Below, in pieces: positions 1 to 8,566 of a stretch of 64,000 nucleotides of DNA (position 1 is its first letter; the number at the start of each line of letters is the position of its first letter). The position numbers were made by a program, and so were the translations under genes. Origin of the DNA: Streptomyces sp. B21-105. GTDB taxonomy: Bacteria; Actinomycetota; Actinomycetes; Streptomycetales; Streptomycetaceae. The DNA is taken from assembly GCF_036898465.1 (NCBI RefSeq), contig NZ_JARUMJ010000001.1:7192001-7256000 (forward strand), in the 5' to 3' direction. The notes under the pieces are model-generated. The model did not search any database. It saw nothing but the letters and a program-made list of their open reading frames with translations, and had not been told where the DNA came from.

Positions 1-690
1 TTCCGGCTGCCCGGCGTGCTCGCCATCCAGGTCGCGCAGGTGGACCAGATGTCCGGCGGGCGCATCGAACTGGGCCTCGGCACAGGCTGGTTCGAGGAGG
101 AGCACAGGGCGTACGGCATCCCCTTCCCGAAGGAGAAGTTCGGCCGGCTGGAGGAGCAGCTGGAGATCGTCACGGGCCTGTGGGCAACCGAGCCCGGCAA
201 GACCTACGACTTCCACGGCACGTACTACGAGCTCACCGGCTCGCCCGCGCTGCCCAAGCCCGCACAGGCGAAGATCCCCGTGCTGATCGGCGGGAACGGC
301 GCGACCCGCACCCCGCGGCTCGCCGCCCGGTTCGCCGACGAGTTCAACATGCCGTTCGGCACGGTCGAGGACAGCGAGCGGCAGTTCGGCCGGGTGCGGG
401 CGGCCGCCGAGGAGATCGGGCGCGACGCGGACGCGATCACTCTGTCCAACGCCCTCGTCGTCTGCGTCGGCAAGGACGACCAGGAGCTCGCCCGGCGGGC
501 CGCCGCGATCGGCCGCGAGGTCGACGAGCTTCGCACCAACGGGCTGGCCGGTTCCCCGGCCGAGGTCGTCGACAGGATCGGCCGCTTCGCCGAGATCGGC
601 TCCCGGCGGATGTACCTCCAGGTCCTGGACCTGCACGACCTGGACCACCTGGAACTGATCTCCGCGCAGGTGCAGGCGCAGCTGCCGTAG
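1..690 (+). CDS. LLM-class F420-dependent oxidoreductase, C-terminal part
   Basis: The frame is open from the first base, so the gene starts upstream of the window; 229 residues are visible. It reads as a bacterial luciferase-like TIM barrel of the F420-dependent type: the stretch SGGRIELGLGTGWFEEEH near the start and the glycine-rich IPVLIGGNGATRTPRLAARF around residue 95-115 are typical of this family. Such proteins use F420 or FMN for hydride transfer on varied substrates; the substrate here cannot be told. No downstream partner is evident: the next gene begins 175 bp later and is an unrelated lipoprotein. That gap holds two copies of GCGAGAGGCCGGG near 701-730. Confidence 0.85.
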   Translation, partial: FRLPGVLAIQVAQVDQMSGGRIELGLGTGWFEEEHRAYGIPFPKEKFGRLEEQLEIVTGLWATEPGKTYDFHGTYYELTGSPALPKPAQAKIPVLIGGNGATRTPRLAARFADEFNMPFGTVEDSERQFGRVRAAAEEIGRDADAITLSNALVVCVGKDDQELARRAAAIGREVDELRTNGLAGSPAEVVDRIGRFAEIGSRRMYLQVLDLHDLDHLELISAQVQAQLP

Positions 691-865
691 GTCACAGGGC
701 GCGAGAGGCCGGGAACGCGAGAGGCCGGGGCGGGCTCGGTTGCGCGGGCTCGGTGGCGCGTCCGAACACCGGGAGGGCGCCTGGCCGGTGATCTGTGACA
801 CGGCTGTGACCGGAGGAGTGGCCTCCGTCACGGCCGGTCCGGCGGGGCCCTGATGGGGTTGCCGG

Positions 866-1774
866 ATGCGCAGACCCGCCCTCCTCCTCACCGCCGTCGC
901 CGCCGCGCTGCTGCTCACAGCGTGCGGATCGGAACACGCCGGCACGCAGAACGGGGGTGCCCGCGCAGGCGGTTCGACGTCGCCCTCCCCGGTCGACCGG
1001 CCCGCGGTCGACGGCGTGCGGATCACCTCGGTGACCATCCCCTCCGCGTCCCCCTCCGCTTCTGTGGCGGCTCCCGTTTCCGCCGCCTACGAGGTGGTCA
1101 ACTCGACCCCCGGCGCTCTGACGTACACCGTCCTCTTCGGCTTCACGACGAGCACGGGCGGGGCCATGGGCAACCAGAAGGTGACCGTCCGCTCGGTCGG
1201 AGCGGGCCGTACGGTCACCGGGACCGTACGGATGGCGACGCTCCCACCGGGAGCGCCTCCGGTGACGACGGTGAAGGTCGCCCAGGTCACCAAGGTGCCC
1301 GCGGACGAGGCGCCGACCGAACCGGGAGTCTGCCCGCCCTCCGGCGTCCGGGTCACCGCCGACGACGGCGACGCCGCCATGGGCCTGCGTGTCGTGGGAC
1401 TGTTCCTGGAGAACTGCGGGACCAAGAACCGCACCCTCGAGGGCTACCCGCGACTGAGCCTGCTCGACGACGATCTCCAGCCGGTCCGGGGCGTCAAGGT
1501 GATGAAGGGCAGCGGCGGAATCGCCACCGTCACCGGATTCGACGACCAGCCCCGGGCCGTGACCCTGAAGCCCGGGGAGCGGGCGCGCGCCGGGATGATG
1601 TGGCGCAACACCACCGGCTTCGGCGAGGCCGTCGACGTCCCCTACGTCAGGGTGCGCGCCACGGCCGGCGCCGCGCCGGTGACGGTGACCCCCCACCTGG
1701 ACCTCGGCACCACGGGGAAACTGGGAGTCAGCCCGTGGCGCAGGGCGGAGGAGCCGGCCGGTATCGGCTCCTAG
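866..1774 (+). CDS. Secreted lipoprotein with DUF4232 domain
   Basis: 302 residues. The N-terminus (MRR, a hydrophobic run, then the lipobox LLTAC at about residues 16-20) marks a lipoprotein anchored outside the membrane. A Ser/Pro/Thr-rich spacer follows. The last 140 residues, from CPPSGVRVTADDGDAAMG to the end, match the actinobacterial DUF4232 pattern, with a cysteine pair (CPPSG and ENCGTKN) that could form a disulfide. DUF4232 has no established function. The central part (about 55-150) looks like a second beta-sandwich. The ATG is chosen because it gives the intact signal peptide. It appears monocistronic. Confidence 0.85.
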   Translation: MRRPALLLTAVAAALLLTACGSEHAGTQNGGARAGGSTSPSPVDRPAVDGVRITSVTIPSASPSASVAAPVSAAYEVVNSTPGALTYTVLFGFTTSTGGAMGNQKVTVRSVGAGRTVTGTVRMATLPPGAPPVTTVKVAQVTKVPADEAPTEPGVCPPSGVRVTADDGDAAMGLRVVGLFLENCGTKNRTLEGYPRLSLLDDDLQPVRGVKVMKGSGGIATVTGFDDQPRAVTLKPGERARAGMMWRNTTGFGEAVDVPYVRVRATAGAAPVTVTPHLDLGTTGKLGVSPWRRAEEPAGIGS

Positions 1775-1807
1775 CCCGGCCGTCCGTCCCAGCCCCGGCC
1801 GTCCAGG

Positions 1808-1911
1808 ACGTTCCCCGCGGCCGTTCCCCGCGGCCGTTCCCCGCGGCCGTTCCCCGCGGCCGTTCCCCATGGCCGACGCCCATGGCCGTCCCCCGTGGCC
1901 GACCCCCGCGG
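1808..1911 (+). repeat. 13-bp tandem repeat, 8 units
   Basis: Eight contiguous 13-bp units based on CCGTTCCCCGCGG. The first five are almost identical; the last three have drifted (for example CCGACGCCCATGG). The array lies between the lipoprotein stop and the Hen1 start. Each unit contains the palindrome CCGCGG or a variant. No function is apparent; it may be slippage-derived. Confidence 0.85.
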
Positions 1912-2045
1912 CTGACCAGGGACGACGGTGCCGGGCGGCACCGAAATTCCCGCGTGCCGACGAAGGTACGTCGATAGGTTGGAGTGCGCGTGAGCACGTG
2001 AGAAGCGTTCCCGCACCCCATCCGCACTCATCCGAGGCACCCACC

Positions 2046-3602
2046 GTGTTCCTGACGATCAGCACCACCGGCATCCCCGAACGCCCGGCCACCGACCTGG
2101 GCTTCCTGCTGCACAAGCACCCCGAGAAAACGCAGGCGTTCTCGACCTCCTACGGCACGGCCCACGTCTTCTATCCACAGGCCGACGCCGAGCGCTGCAC
2201 CGCGGCGCTGCTGCTGGAGCTCGACGCCGTGGCGCTGGTCCGGCGCGGCAAGGGCAAGGGCCGCGGCGGCGCTCCCGACACCGCCCTCGCCCAGTACGTC
2301 AACGACCGCCCCTACGCGGCCTCCTCGCTGCTCGCGGTGGCGCTCAGCGGCGTGTTCTCCAGCGCGATGCGCGGCGTCTGTGCGGCGAAGCCCGAACTGC
2401 CCGCACAGACAAGGCCGTTGCACGTGGAGGTGCCCGCGCTGCCCGCCCGCGGCGGCACCGGTCTGGTCCGCGCCCTGTTCGAGCCGCTCGGCTGGACGGC
2501 GAGCGCCGAACCGATCGCCCTCGACACGGAGTTCCCGCAGTGGGGCGACTCGCGGTACGTGAGCCTGGTCCTGGAGTCGGAGACGCTCACCCTCGCCGAG
2601 GCCCTGCGTCACCTGTACGTCCTGCTGCCCGTCCTCGACGACGCCAAGCACTACTGGGTGTCGTCCGACGAGGTCGACAAACTGCTGCGCGCCGGCGAGG
2701 GCTGGCTGCCCGACCACCCCGAGCAGAAACTGATCACCAGCCGTTACCTGTCCCGTCGCTGGTCTCTGACCCGGCAGGCGATGGAGCGGCTGGAACTGGT
2801 CCGGCTCGCCGAGGCCGACGACAGCGAGGTCGACGAGATCGACAACGCGGTCGGGGCGGATGCCGAGACGGAGGAGAAGCCGACACCGCTGGCCGTGCAG
2901 CGGCGCGACGCGATCGTCGCCGCGCTGACCGAGGCCGGCGCCGCCCGGGTCCTCGACCTCGGCTGCGGCCAGGGCCAGCTGGTGCAGGCGCTGCTCAAGG
3001 ACCGGCGGTTCACCGAGATCGTCGGCGTCGACGTGTCGATGCGCGCGCTCACCATCGCCTCCCGTCGGCTGAAGCTCGACCGTATGGGGGAGCGGCAGGC
3101 CTCGCGCGTGCGGCTCCTGCAAGGCTCCCTCGCCTACACCGACACCCGCCTCAAGGGCTACGACGCCGCCGTGCTCAGCGAGGTGATCGAACACCTCGAC
3201 CTGCCCCGGCTGCCCGCCCTGGAGTACGCGGTGTTCGGTTCCGCCCGCCCGCGCACGGTCCTCGTGACCACCCCGAACGTCGAGTACAACGTGCGCTGGG
3301 AGAGCCTGCCGGCCGGACACGTCCGGCACGGCGACCACCGCTTCGAGTGGACCCGCGAGGAGTTCCGGACGTGGGCGTCGCAGGTCGCCGAACGCCACGG
3401 ATACGACGTCCGGTTCACCCCGGTCGGACCGGACGACCCGGAGGTCGGCCCGCCCACCCAGATGGCCGTCTTCGAGCTGAGCACCGCCACCACGACCACA
3501 ACCGCCACCACGACCGCAACCGCCACCACGACCGCAACCACCGCTACAGCCGACGCCGACGCCGGCACCGGCGCCGAGAAGAAGGAGGCGAAGGCAGCAT
3601 GA
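2046..3602 (+). CDS. hen1: Hen1 family 3'-terminal RNA ribose 2'-O-methyltransferase
   Basis: 518 residues from GTG at 2046. The N-terminal half (about 1-240) has the bacterial Hen1 N-domain look (MFLTISTTGIPERPATDLGF, then a Lys/Arg-Gly loop near 65). The C-terminal half is the SAM methyltransferase: motif I VLDLGCGQGQ near 301, and the Hen1 metal site EVIEHLD near 378 with RHGDHRFEW near 420, supplying the Glu, Glu-His and His ligands. Known bacterial Hen1 2'-O-methylates the 3' end of a cut RNA before ligation by Pnkp, protecting it against a second cut. The gene overlaps pnkp by ATGA. The last 40 residues are an odd Thr/Ala-rich tail from an 18-bp repeat, ending in a Lys-rich stretch. The frame is open further upstream through the 13-bp repeats, but GTG 2046 gives the family start. 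Confidence 0.93.
   Translation: MFLTISTTGIPERPATDLGFLLHKHPEKTQAFSTSYGTAHVFYPQADAERCTAALLLELDAVALVRRGKGKGRGGAPDTALAQYVNDRPYAASSLLAVALSGVFSSAMRGVCAAKPELPAQTRPLHVEVPALPARGGTGLVRALFEPLGWTASAEPIALDTEFPQWGDSRYVSLVLESETLTLAEALRHLYVLLPVLDDAKHYWVSSDEVDKLLRAGEGWLPDHPEQKLITSRYLSRRWSLTRQAMERLELVRLAEADDSEVDEIDNAVGADAETEEKPTPLAVQRRDAIVAALTEAGAARVLDLGCGQGQLVQALLKDRRFTEIVGVDVSMRALTIASRRLKLDRMGERQASRVRLLQGSLAYTDTRLKGYDAAVLSEVIEHLDLPRLPALEYAVFGSARPRTVLVTTPNVEYNVRWESLPAGHVRHGDHRFEWTREEFRTWASQVAERHGYDVRFTPVGPDDPEVGPPTQMAVFELSTATTTTTATTTATATTTATTATADADAGTGAEKKEAKAA
3483..3536 (+). repeat. 18-bp tandem repeat inside hen1
   Basis: Three units of ACCGCCACCACGACCGCA (first unit with one change) encode TATTTT/TATTTA in the C-terminal tail of Hen1. 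The array lies after the catalytic domain, so copy-number change would lengthen the tail without breaking the enzyme (18 is a multiple of 3). Confidence 0.85.
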
Positions 3603-6178
3603 CCGACACCCGAGTACCTCCGAAGCAGGGCCGCGTGCTGCCCGTCACCGACCTGTCCCTCGTCGTGCTCGTCGGCGCGTCGGGATCCGGCAAGTCCACC
3701 TTCGCCCGCCGCCACTTCAAGCCCACCGAGATCATCTCCTCCGACTTCTGCCGAGGCCTCGTCTCCGACGACGAGAACGACCAGAGCGCCACCCGGGACG
3801 CCTTCGACGTCCTGCACTACATCGCCGGCAAACGGCTCGCGGCCGGCCGTCGCACGGTCGTCGACGCGACCAGCGTGCAGCCGGACGCCCGACGCCAACT
3901 CGTCGACCTGGCACGCCAGTACGACGTGCTGCCCATCGCCGTCGTGCTGGACGTGCCGGAAGAGGTGTGCGCCGAACGCAACGCCGCCCGCACCGACCGC
4001 GCCGACATGCCGCGCCGCGTCATCCAGCGCCACATCCGTGAACTGAGGCGTTCCCTGCGGGGCCTGGAACGCGAAGGCTTCCGCAAGGTGCACATCCTGC
4101 GCGGCGTCGAGGACGTCGACAACGCCACGATCGTCACCGAGAAGCGCTTCAACGACCTGACCCACCTCACCGGCCCCTTCGACATCATCGGCGACATCCA
4201 CGGCTGCGCCTTCGAACTGGAGTCGCTGCTCGGCAAGTTGGGCTATGCCGACGGCGTCCACCCGGAAGGCCGGCAGGCCGTGTTCGTCGGCGACCTCGTC
4301 GACCGGGGCCCGGACAGCCCGGCCGTGCTGCGCCGCGTGATGTCCATGGTCAAGTCGGGCAACGCCCTGTGCGTCCCCGGCAACCACGAGAACAAGTACG
4401 GCCGGTTCCTCAAGGGCCGCAACGTCCAGCACACCCACGGACTCGCCGAGACCATCGAGCAGATGGCGGGCGAGAGCGACGAGTTCCGCACCGAGGTAAG
4501 GGAGTTCATCGACAAACTGGTCAGCCACTACGTCCTCGACGGCGGACGGCTGGTCGTCTGCCACGCCGGTCTGCCGGAGAAGTACCACGGCCGCACCTCC
4601 GGCCGCGTCCGCTCGCACGCGCTCTACGGCGAGACCACCGGCGAGACCGACGAGTTCGGCCTGCCCGTCCGCTACCCGTGGGCGGAGGACTACCGGGGCC
4701 GCGCGGCCGTCGTGTACGGCCACACGCCCGTGCCCGAGGCCACCTGGCTGAACAACACCATCTGCCTGGACACCGGCGTCGTCTTCGGCGGCAAGCTGAC
4801 CGCGTTGCGCTGGCCGGAGCGCGAACTGGTCGACGTCCCGGCGGAGCAGGTCTGGTACGAGCCGGTGAAGCCGCTGCGGTCCGAGGCTCCGGGCGGCCAC
4901 GACGGCCGACCGCTGGACCTGGCGGACGTCCACGGCCGACGCATCGTCGAAACCCGTTACGACGGCCAGCGCCGTATCTCGATCCGGGAGGAGAACGCCG
5001 CCGCGGCCCTCGAGGTCATGAGCCGGTTCGCCGTCGATCCGCGCCTGCTGCCCTACCTTCCGCCGACCATGGCCCCGACCGCCACCAGCCGGGTGGACGG
5101 CTACCTGGAGCACCCGGCGGAGGCGTTCGCGCAGTACGCTCGCGACGGCGTCGCACGGGTCGTGTGCGAGGAGAAGCACATGGGCTCGCGCGCGGTGGCC
5201 CTGGTCTGCCGCGACGCGGAAACAGCCCACAAGCGTTTCGGCACGGCAGGCACCGTCGGCGGCGACGACGGCCCCACCGGGTCTCTCTACACCCGCACCG
5301 GCCGCCCGTTCTTCGACGACGTCAAGGTCACCGAGGAGATCCTCGGCCGGATACGCGCGGCGGCGGACGAGGCCGGCCTCTGGACGGAGCTGGACACCGA
5401 CTGGCTGCTGCTGGACGCGGAGCTGATGCCGTGGTCGCTGAAGGCGTCGGGCCTGCTGCGTTCGCAGTACGCGGCCGTGGGCGCCGCCTCCGGCGCCGTC
5501 TTCCCGGGTGCGCTCGCCGCTCTGGACGGAGCCGCGGCCAGGGGCGTCGACGTCGCCGACCTGCTCGCCCGCCAGCGTGAACGCGCCTCGGACGCGGCGG
5601 CGTTCACCGACGCCTACCGACGCTACTGCTGGACGACGGACGGTCTGGACGGCGTACGCCTCGCCCCGTTCCAGATCCTCGCCGTCCAGGGCCGCAGCCT
5701 CGCCGGCCTGCCGCACGACGAACAACTGTCGCTCCTCGACCGGCTGGTGGAGCACGACACCACCGGCCTGCTCCGGACCACCCGCCGCCTGTACGTCGAC
5801 ACGGCCGACCCCGAGTCGGTCCGGGCCGGCGTCGACTGGTGGCTGGAGATGACGGGACGCGGCGGCGAGGGCATGGTCGTCAAGCCGCTGGGCGCGCTGT
5901 GCCGGGACGGAGAGGGCCGCCTGGTCCAGCCCGGCATCAAGTGCCGGGGCCGCGAGTATCTCCGGATCATCTACGGCCCGGAGTACACCCGCCCGGACAA
6001 CCTCACCCGGCTGCGCGGCCGCTTCCTCAACCACAAGCGGTCGCTGGCGATCCGTGAGTACGCCCTCGGCCTGGAGTCCCTGTCCCGGCTGGCGGAGGGC
6101 GAGCCGCTGTGGCGCGTCCACGAGGCGGTCTTCGGCGTCCTCGCCCTGGAATCGGAACCGGTCGACCCCCGACTGTGA
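3599..6178 (+). CDS. pnkp: Polynucleotide kinase-phosphatase-ligase (Pnkp)
   Basis: 859 residues, close to the usual length of bacterial Pnkp. Three modules are visible. The 5' kinase has a P-loop GASGSGKST at 26-34. The phosphatase is a metallophosphoesterase with GDIHG at 198-202, GDLVDRG at 231-237 and GNHE at 261-264. The C-terminal ligase/adenylyltransferase has motif I EEKHMGSR near 523-530, with the Lys that takes AMP. In the known system Pnkp heals both ends of broken RNA and, with Hen1, seals them. The start overlaps the hen1 stop (ATGA), so the pair is translationally coupled. No toxin or ribonuclease gene sits beside them. The convergent NAD-kinase-like gene ends 151 bp downstream and no clear terminator hairpin lies between. 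Confidence 0.95.
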   Translation: MTDTRVPPKQGRVLPVTDLSLVVLVGASGSGKSTFARRHFKPTEIISSDFCRGLVSDDENDQSATRDAFDVLHYIAGKRLAAGRRTVVDATSVQPDARRQLVDLARQYDVLPIAVVLDVPEEVCAERNAARTDRADMPRRVIQRHIRELRRSLRGLEREGFRKVHILRGVEDVDNATIVTEKRFNDLTHLTGPFDIIGDIHGCAFELESLLGKLGYADGVHPEGRQAVFVGDLVDRGPDSPAVLRRVMSMVKSGNALCVPGNHENKYGRFLKGRNVQHTHGLAETIEQMAGESDEFRTEVREFIDKLVSHYVLDGGRLVVCHAGLPEKYHGRTSGRVRSHALYGETTGETDEFGLPVRYPWAEDYRGRAAVVYGHTPVPEATWLNNTICLDTGVVFGGKLTALRWPERELVDVPAEQVWYEPVKPLRSEAPGGHDGRPLDLADVHGRRIVETRYDGQRRISIREENAAAALEVMSRFAVDPRLLPYLPPTMAPTATSRVDGYLEHPAEAFAQYARDGVARVVCEEKHMGSRAVALVCRDAETAHKRFGTAGTVGGDDGPTGSLYTRTGRPFFDDVKVTEEILGRIRAAADEAGLWTELDTDWLLLDAELMPWSLKASGLLRSQYAAVGAASGAVFPGALAALDGAAARGVDVADLLARQRERASDAAAFTDAYRRYCWTTDGLDGVRLAPFQILAVQGRSLAGLPHDEQLSLLDRLVEHDTTGLLRTTRRLYVDTADPESVRAGVDWWLEMTGRGGEGMVVKPLGALCRDGEGRLVQPGIKCRGREYLRIIYGPEYTRPDNLTRLRGRFLNHKRSLAIREYALGLESLSRLAEGEPLWRVHEAVFGVLALESEPVDPRL

Positions 6179-6329
6179 GGCCGTAGCCGACGACGCTCGG
6201 CTGTGCCCTGTCGGGCCCGGCCCGTCCGGCGACGTATCGCGCGCAGCGCGGTGGCGGCGTCGGACGGGCCGCGCGCCTCACCCCGCCCGTGCGAGCCGCG
6301 CAGGCGGGCCCCTGAAACGCCGGCGCCGC

Positions 6330-7244
6330 TCACCCCGCCAGCCGTAGCCGCTCCCCGCACACCCCCACCCGCACCCGCTGCCCCCACGTCAGTTCCAGGG
6401 CGTCGCTCTCGATGCCGTCGCCGAAGGCGATGAGGCGCTCCGACTCGACCGTCAGCGTCAGCCGGCCGCCGGCCGCGAGCTCGCCCGCGACCAGGGACGT
6501 TCCGGTCGCCGGGGACGGCCAGGCCTCCCGCACGAACCACACCAGCCGGTCCTCCGTCGGCCCCGGCAGCCGTAGGCGACCGTCGCTCCCGGCCCCGCCC
6601 CGCTCCTGCCACACCGACCGGAGCCAGCCGGTCGCCCCCGTGCCCGTGCCCACCAGCACCCCGGAGGAGGCCTGGGCCTCGACGACACCCCCGTCGTCGT
6701 CGAGGCCCAGGCGGTAACGGGCGGTCTGATGACCTGCGGCGCCCAGATAGATCTCGTTGAGGGCCAGCAGCCGTTGGGTGTCGTCCGCGACCGCTTCCAC
6801 CATGGTCAGCTCGTCCCGACCGACGCCGGCCGCCAGGACGGAGGGCAGGAGCGACGCGGCGTCCCGCGGCCGGTGACGGACCAGGACGCCCGGGTTGCGG
6901 CCCGGATCGGTGTCGATGCCCACCACCGGCTGCCCGGTCAGGTACTTGGCGACGTTCGCCACCAGACCGTCCTGACCGACCACGACCACCACGTCCTCCG
7001 GCGCGAACAGGAAACGGTCCAAGTCGGCCCGCTCCACCCGTGTCTGACGCCAAGTTAGAGGAATCGCCGCCGTCACCTCCGCCAGCGCCCGCCGGGTGCG
7101 GCGGTGGCGTTCGGCGACCTCCTCGATGTCCCGGCCCCGCGAGGAGAGGAAGAAGGCGGCCTGGCCGTGCGTGCCGTGCCGGGCCGTCAACTCCTCGTAC
7201 TCCGTGGTGCGATGGACCAGCACGGCCCGCGGGGCGAGACTCAC
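6330..7244 (-). CDS. NAD-kinase-fold protein with altered signature
   Basis: 304 residues. It has the NAD kinase fold: an N-terminal alpha/beta domain, a glycine motif after VVVVV at about 90, an LNEIYLG segment near 165 and GVLVGTGTGATGW near 195-207 (compare STPTGSTAY in ordinary NAD kinases). The catalytic GGDGT motif reads GQDGL here, so activity may be altered. The start codon overlaps the stop of the SPFH gene (7241-7244), so the two form one operon read leftward from about 8.4 kb. Proteins like this are often named NAD kinase or sugar kinase in Streptomyces; the real substrate is unknown to me. Confidence 0.8.
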   Translation of the reverse strand: MSLAPRAVLVHRTTEYEELTARHGTHGQAAFFLSSRGRDIEEVAERHRRTRRALAEVTAAIPLTWRQTRVERADLDRFLFAPEDVVVVVGQDGLVANVAKYLTGQPVVGIDTDPGRNPGVLVRHRPRDAASLLPSVLAAGVGRDELTMVEAVADDTQRLLALNEIYLGAAGHQTARYRLGLDDDGGVVEAQASSGVLVGTGTGATGWLRSVWQERGGAGSDGRLRLPGPTEDRLVWFVREAWPSPATGTSLVAGELAAGGRLTLTVESERLIAFGDGIESDALELTWGQRVRVGVCGERLRLAG

Positions 7245-8404
7245 TCGGTCGCTCCCAGCTTGGCCAGCAGCCCCGTCAGCACATCCGGCGAGATCGTCAC
7301 GCTGTCGATGTGCGGCAGGTTCTCCGCGAGCCGGGTCCCGGTGAGGGCGTGCAGCGTCGCCACGTCGACGTCCCCGTGCACCCGCAGCCAGGCGGCCTGC
7401 GCCTGGGCCCGCGCCTCGCCGACCTCGCGCGCCGCCTCCGCCTCGGCGCGGGCGAGCTGGACCGAGCGGGCCGCCTCCGCCTCGGAGAGCCGGACCAGAC
7501 GCACCGCCTCCGCCTGCGCCAACCGCTCGGTGCGCAGCGCCTCGGCGTCCGCCAGCCGTATCTGCTTCGCCGCCTCCGCCTCCCCGAGCTTCACCGACCG
7601 GGCCGCCTCCGCCTCCGCGAGTCGCACGGTCCGCGTCGCCTCCGCCTCGGCCCGCACCTTGTCCGCGGCGGCGCTCTCCTCCGCCTCGCGACGGGTGTTC
7701 GTGCCGCGCTGCTCGACCAGCTGTTCTTCACGGCGGGCCAGCTCGATCTTGCTGGCCAGCTCGTTCTCCGCGATCGTCCGCTCCCGTTCGACGGCCACCG
7801 CCCGCCGCTCGTACGTCGCCCGGTCGGCCTCCTGCTGGATCAGCTCGCGCGCCGGCGTCCGCAGCGCCCGCTCCACCTCGGGCTCCGGCCGCAGCGCCAC
7901 CACCCGGACGGCCACGATCTCGATGCCGGTGGCCGGCAGTCGCGGCTCCGCCGCCAGCCCCGCGGCGACCCGCTCCCGCACCGCCGTCACACCGTCCACC
8001 AGCGCCGACGACAGCGACGTGCGGGCGAGGACGTCCAACGCGTGCTGCTGCGCCGTCTCGGTCAGCAGGGTGCCGAGCTGTTCCAGCGGCGCGCCGCGCC
8101 ACGCCCCGGTGTCGGGGTCGATGGAGAAGTCCAGACGGGCGGCGGCCACCGCCGGGTCGCTGATCCGGTACGTCACCGTCGCCTGCACCGCCACATCCTG
8201 GAAGTCGACCGTGCGGGCGTGGAACGTCATCGCCAACTCGCGGTCGTCCACCGGCACTTCGGAGAGCGCGGCGCTCAGCGCACGGAACCAGAAGCTGAGC
8301 CCCGGCCCGTCGTGCGCCAGTTTGCCGGAACGGTGGTGGCGCACGTGTGCGGTCGGCGCGCCGCGCAGATGGCGCCAGCCCGACCGCCGGGTGATGTCGG
8401 CCAT
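7241..8404 (-). CDS. SPFH/band-7 domain protein with hendecad coiled coil
   Basis: 387 residues. Residues about 20-190 form an SPFH (stomatin/flotillin) domain, including VTYRISDPAVAAARL and GIEIVAVRVVALRP. From about 190 to 335 it is a long charged coiled coil. Residues 251-329 are built from 11-residue repeats of the type AEAEAARSVKL, the hendecad pattern seen in flotillins. There is no obvious transmembrane segment, so membrane contact would be peripheral. The gene heads a two-gene operon with the NAD-kinase-like gene. The association of an SPFH protein with a nucleotide-cofactor enzyme suggests a membrane-linked role in NAD metabolism or stress, but this is inference. Confidence 0.85.
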   Translation of the reverse strand: MADITRRSGWRHLRGAPTAHVRHHRSGKLAHDGPGLSFWFRALSAALSEVPVDDRELAMTFHARTVDFQDVAVQATVTYRISDPAVAAARLDFSIDPDTGAWRGAPLEQLGTLLTETAQQHALDVLARTSLSSALVDGVTAVRERVAAGLAAEPRLPATGIEIVAVRVVALRPEPEVERALRTPARELIQQEADRATYERRAVAVERERTIAENELASKIELARREEQLVEQRGTNTRREAEESAAADKVRAEAEATRTVRLAEAEAARSVKLGEAEAAKQIRLADAEALRTERLAQAEAVRLVRLSEAEAARSVQLARAEAEAAREVGEARAQAQAAWLRVHGDVDVATLHALTGTRLAENLPHIDSVTISPDVLTGLLAKLGATE

Positions 8405-8429
8405 GAGTGACCCCCCTCGGTCTCGATTC

Positions 8430-8488
8430 TCGTCAAAGCGACGATAAGAAAACGATAATCCACCCTCCCCTTGTCGTCAAGGGGACGA
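8430..8488. promoter_or_regulatory. Twin palindromic operators in the SPFH/arcA divergent region
   Basis: Two perfect 5+5 inverted repeats, TCGTCAAAGCGACGA (8430-8444) and TCGTCAAGGGGACGA (8474-8488), share TCGTC-AA-N3-GACGA. Their centres are 44 bp apart, about four helical turns. Two direct ACGATAA repeats lie between. The sites are 26-84 bp upstream of the SPFH start and 79-137 bp upstream of the arginine deiminase start, so either gene could be the target. The regulator is not identified in this window. Confidence 0.65.
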
Positions 8489-8566
8489 AAACCGGGAGCG
8501 GGACAAGCCCGCGCGGAAACGGTCCGGTAGCGGGTGAAGGCGGTCCTCGGTGGTCAGGATGGAGGC

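Noticed and set aside
3158..6121. Long open frame on the minus strand opposite pnkp
   Set aside because: It mirrors the codon structure of pnkp and has no family features; GC-rich antisense frames of this length are common here.
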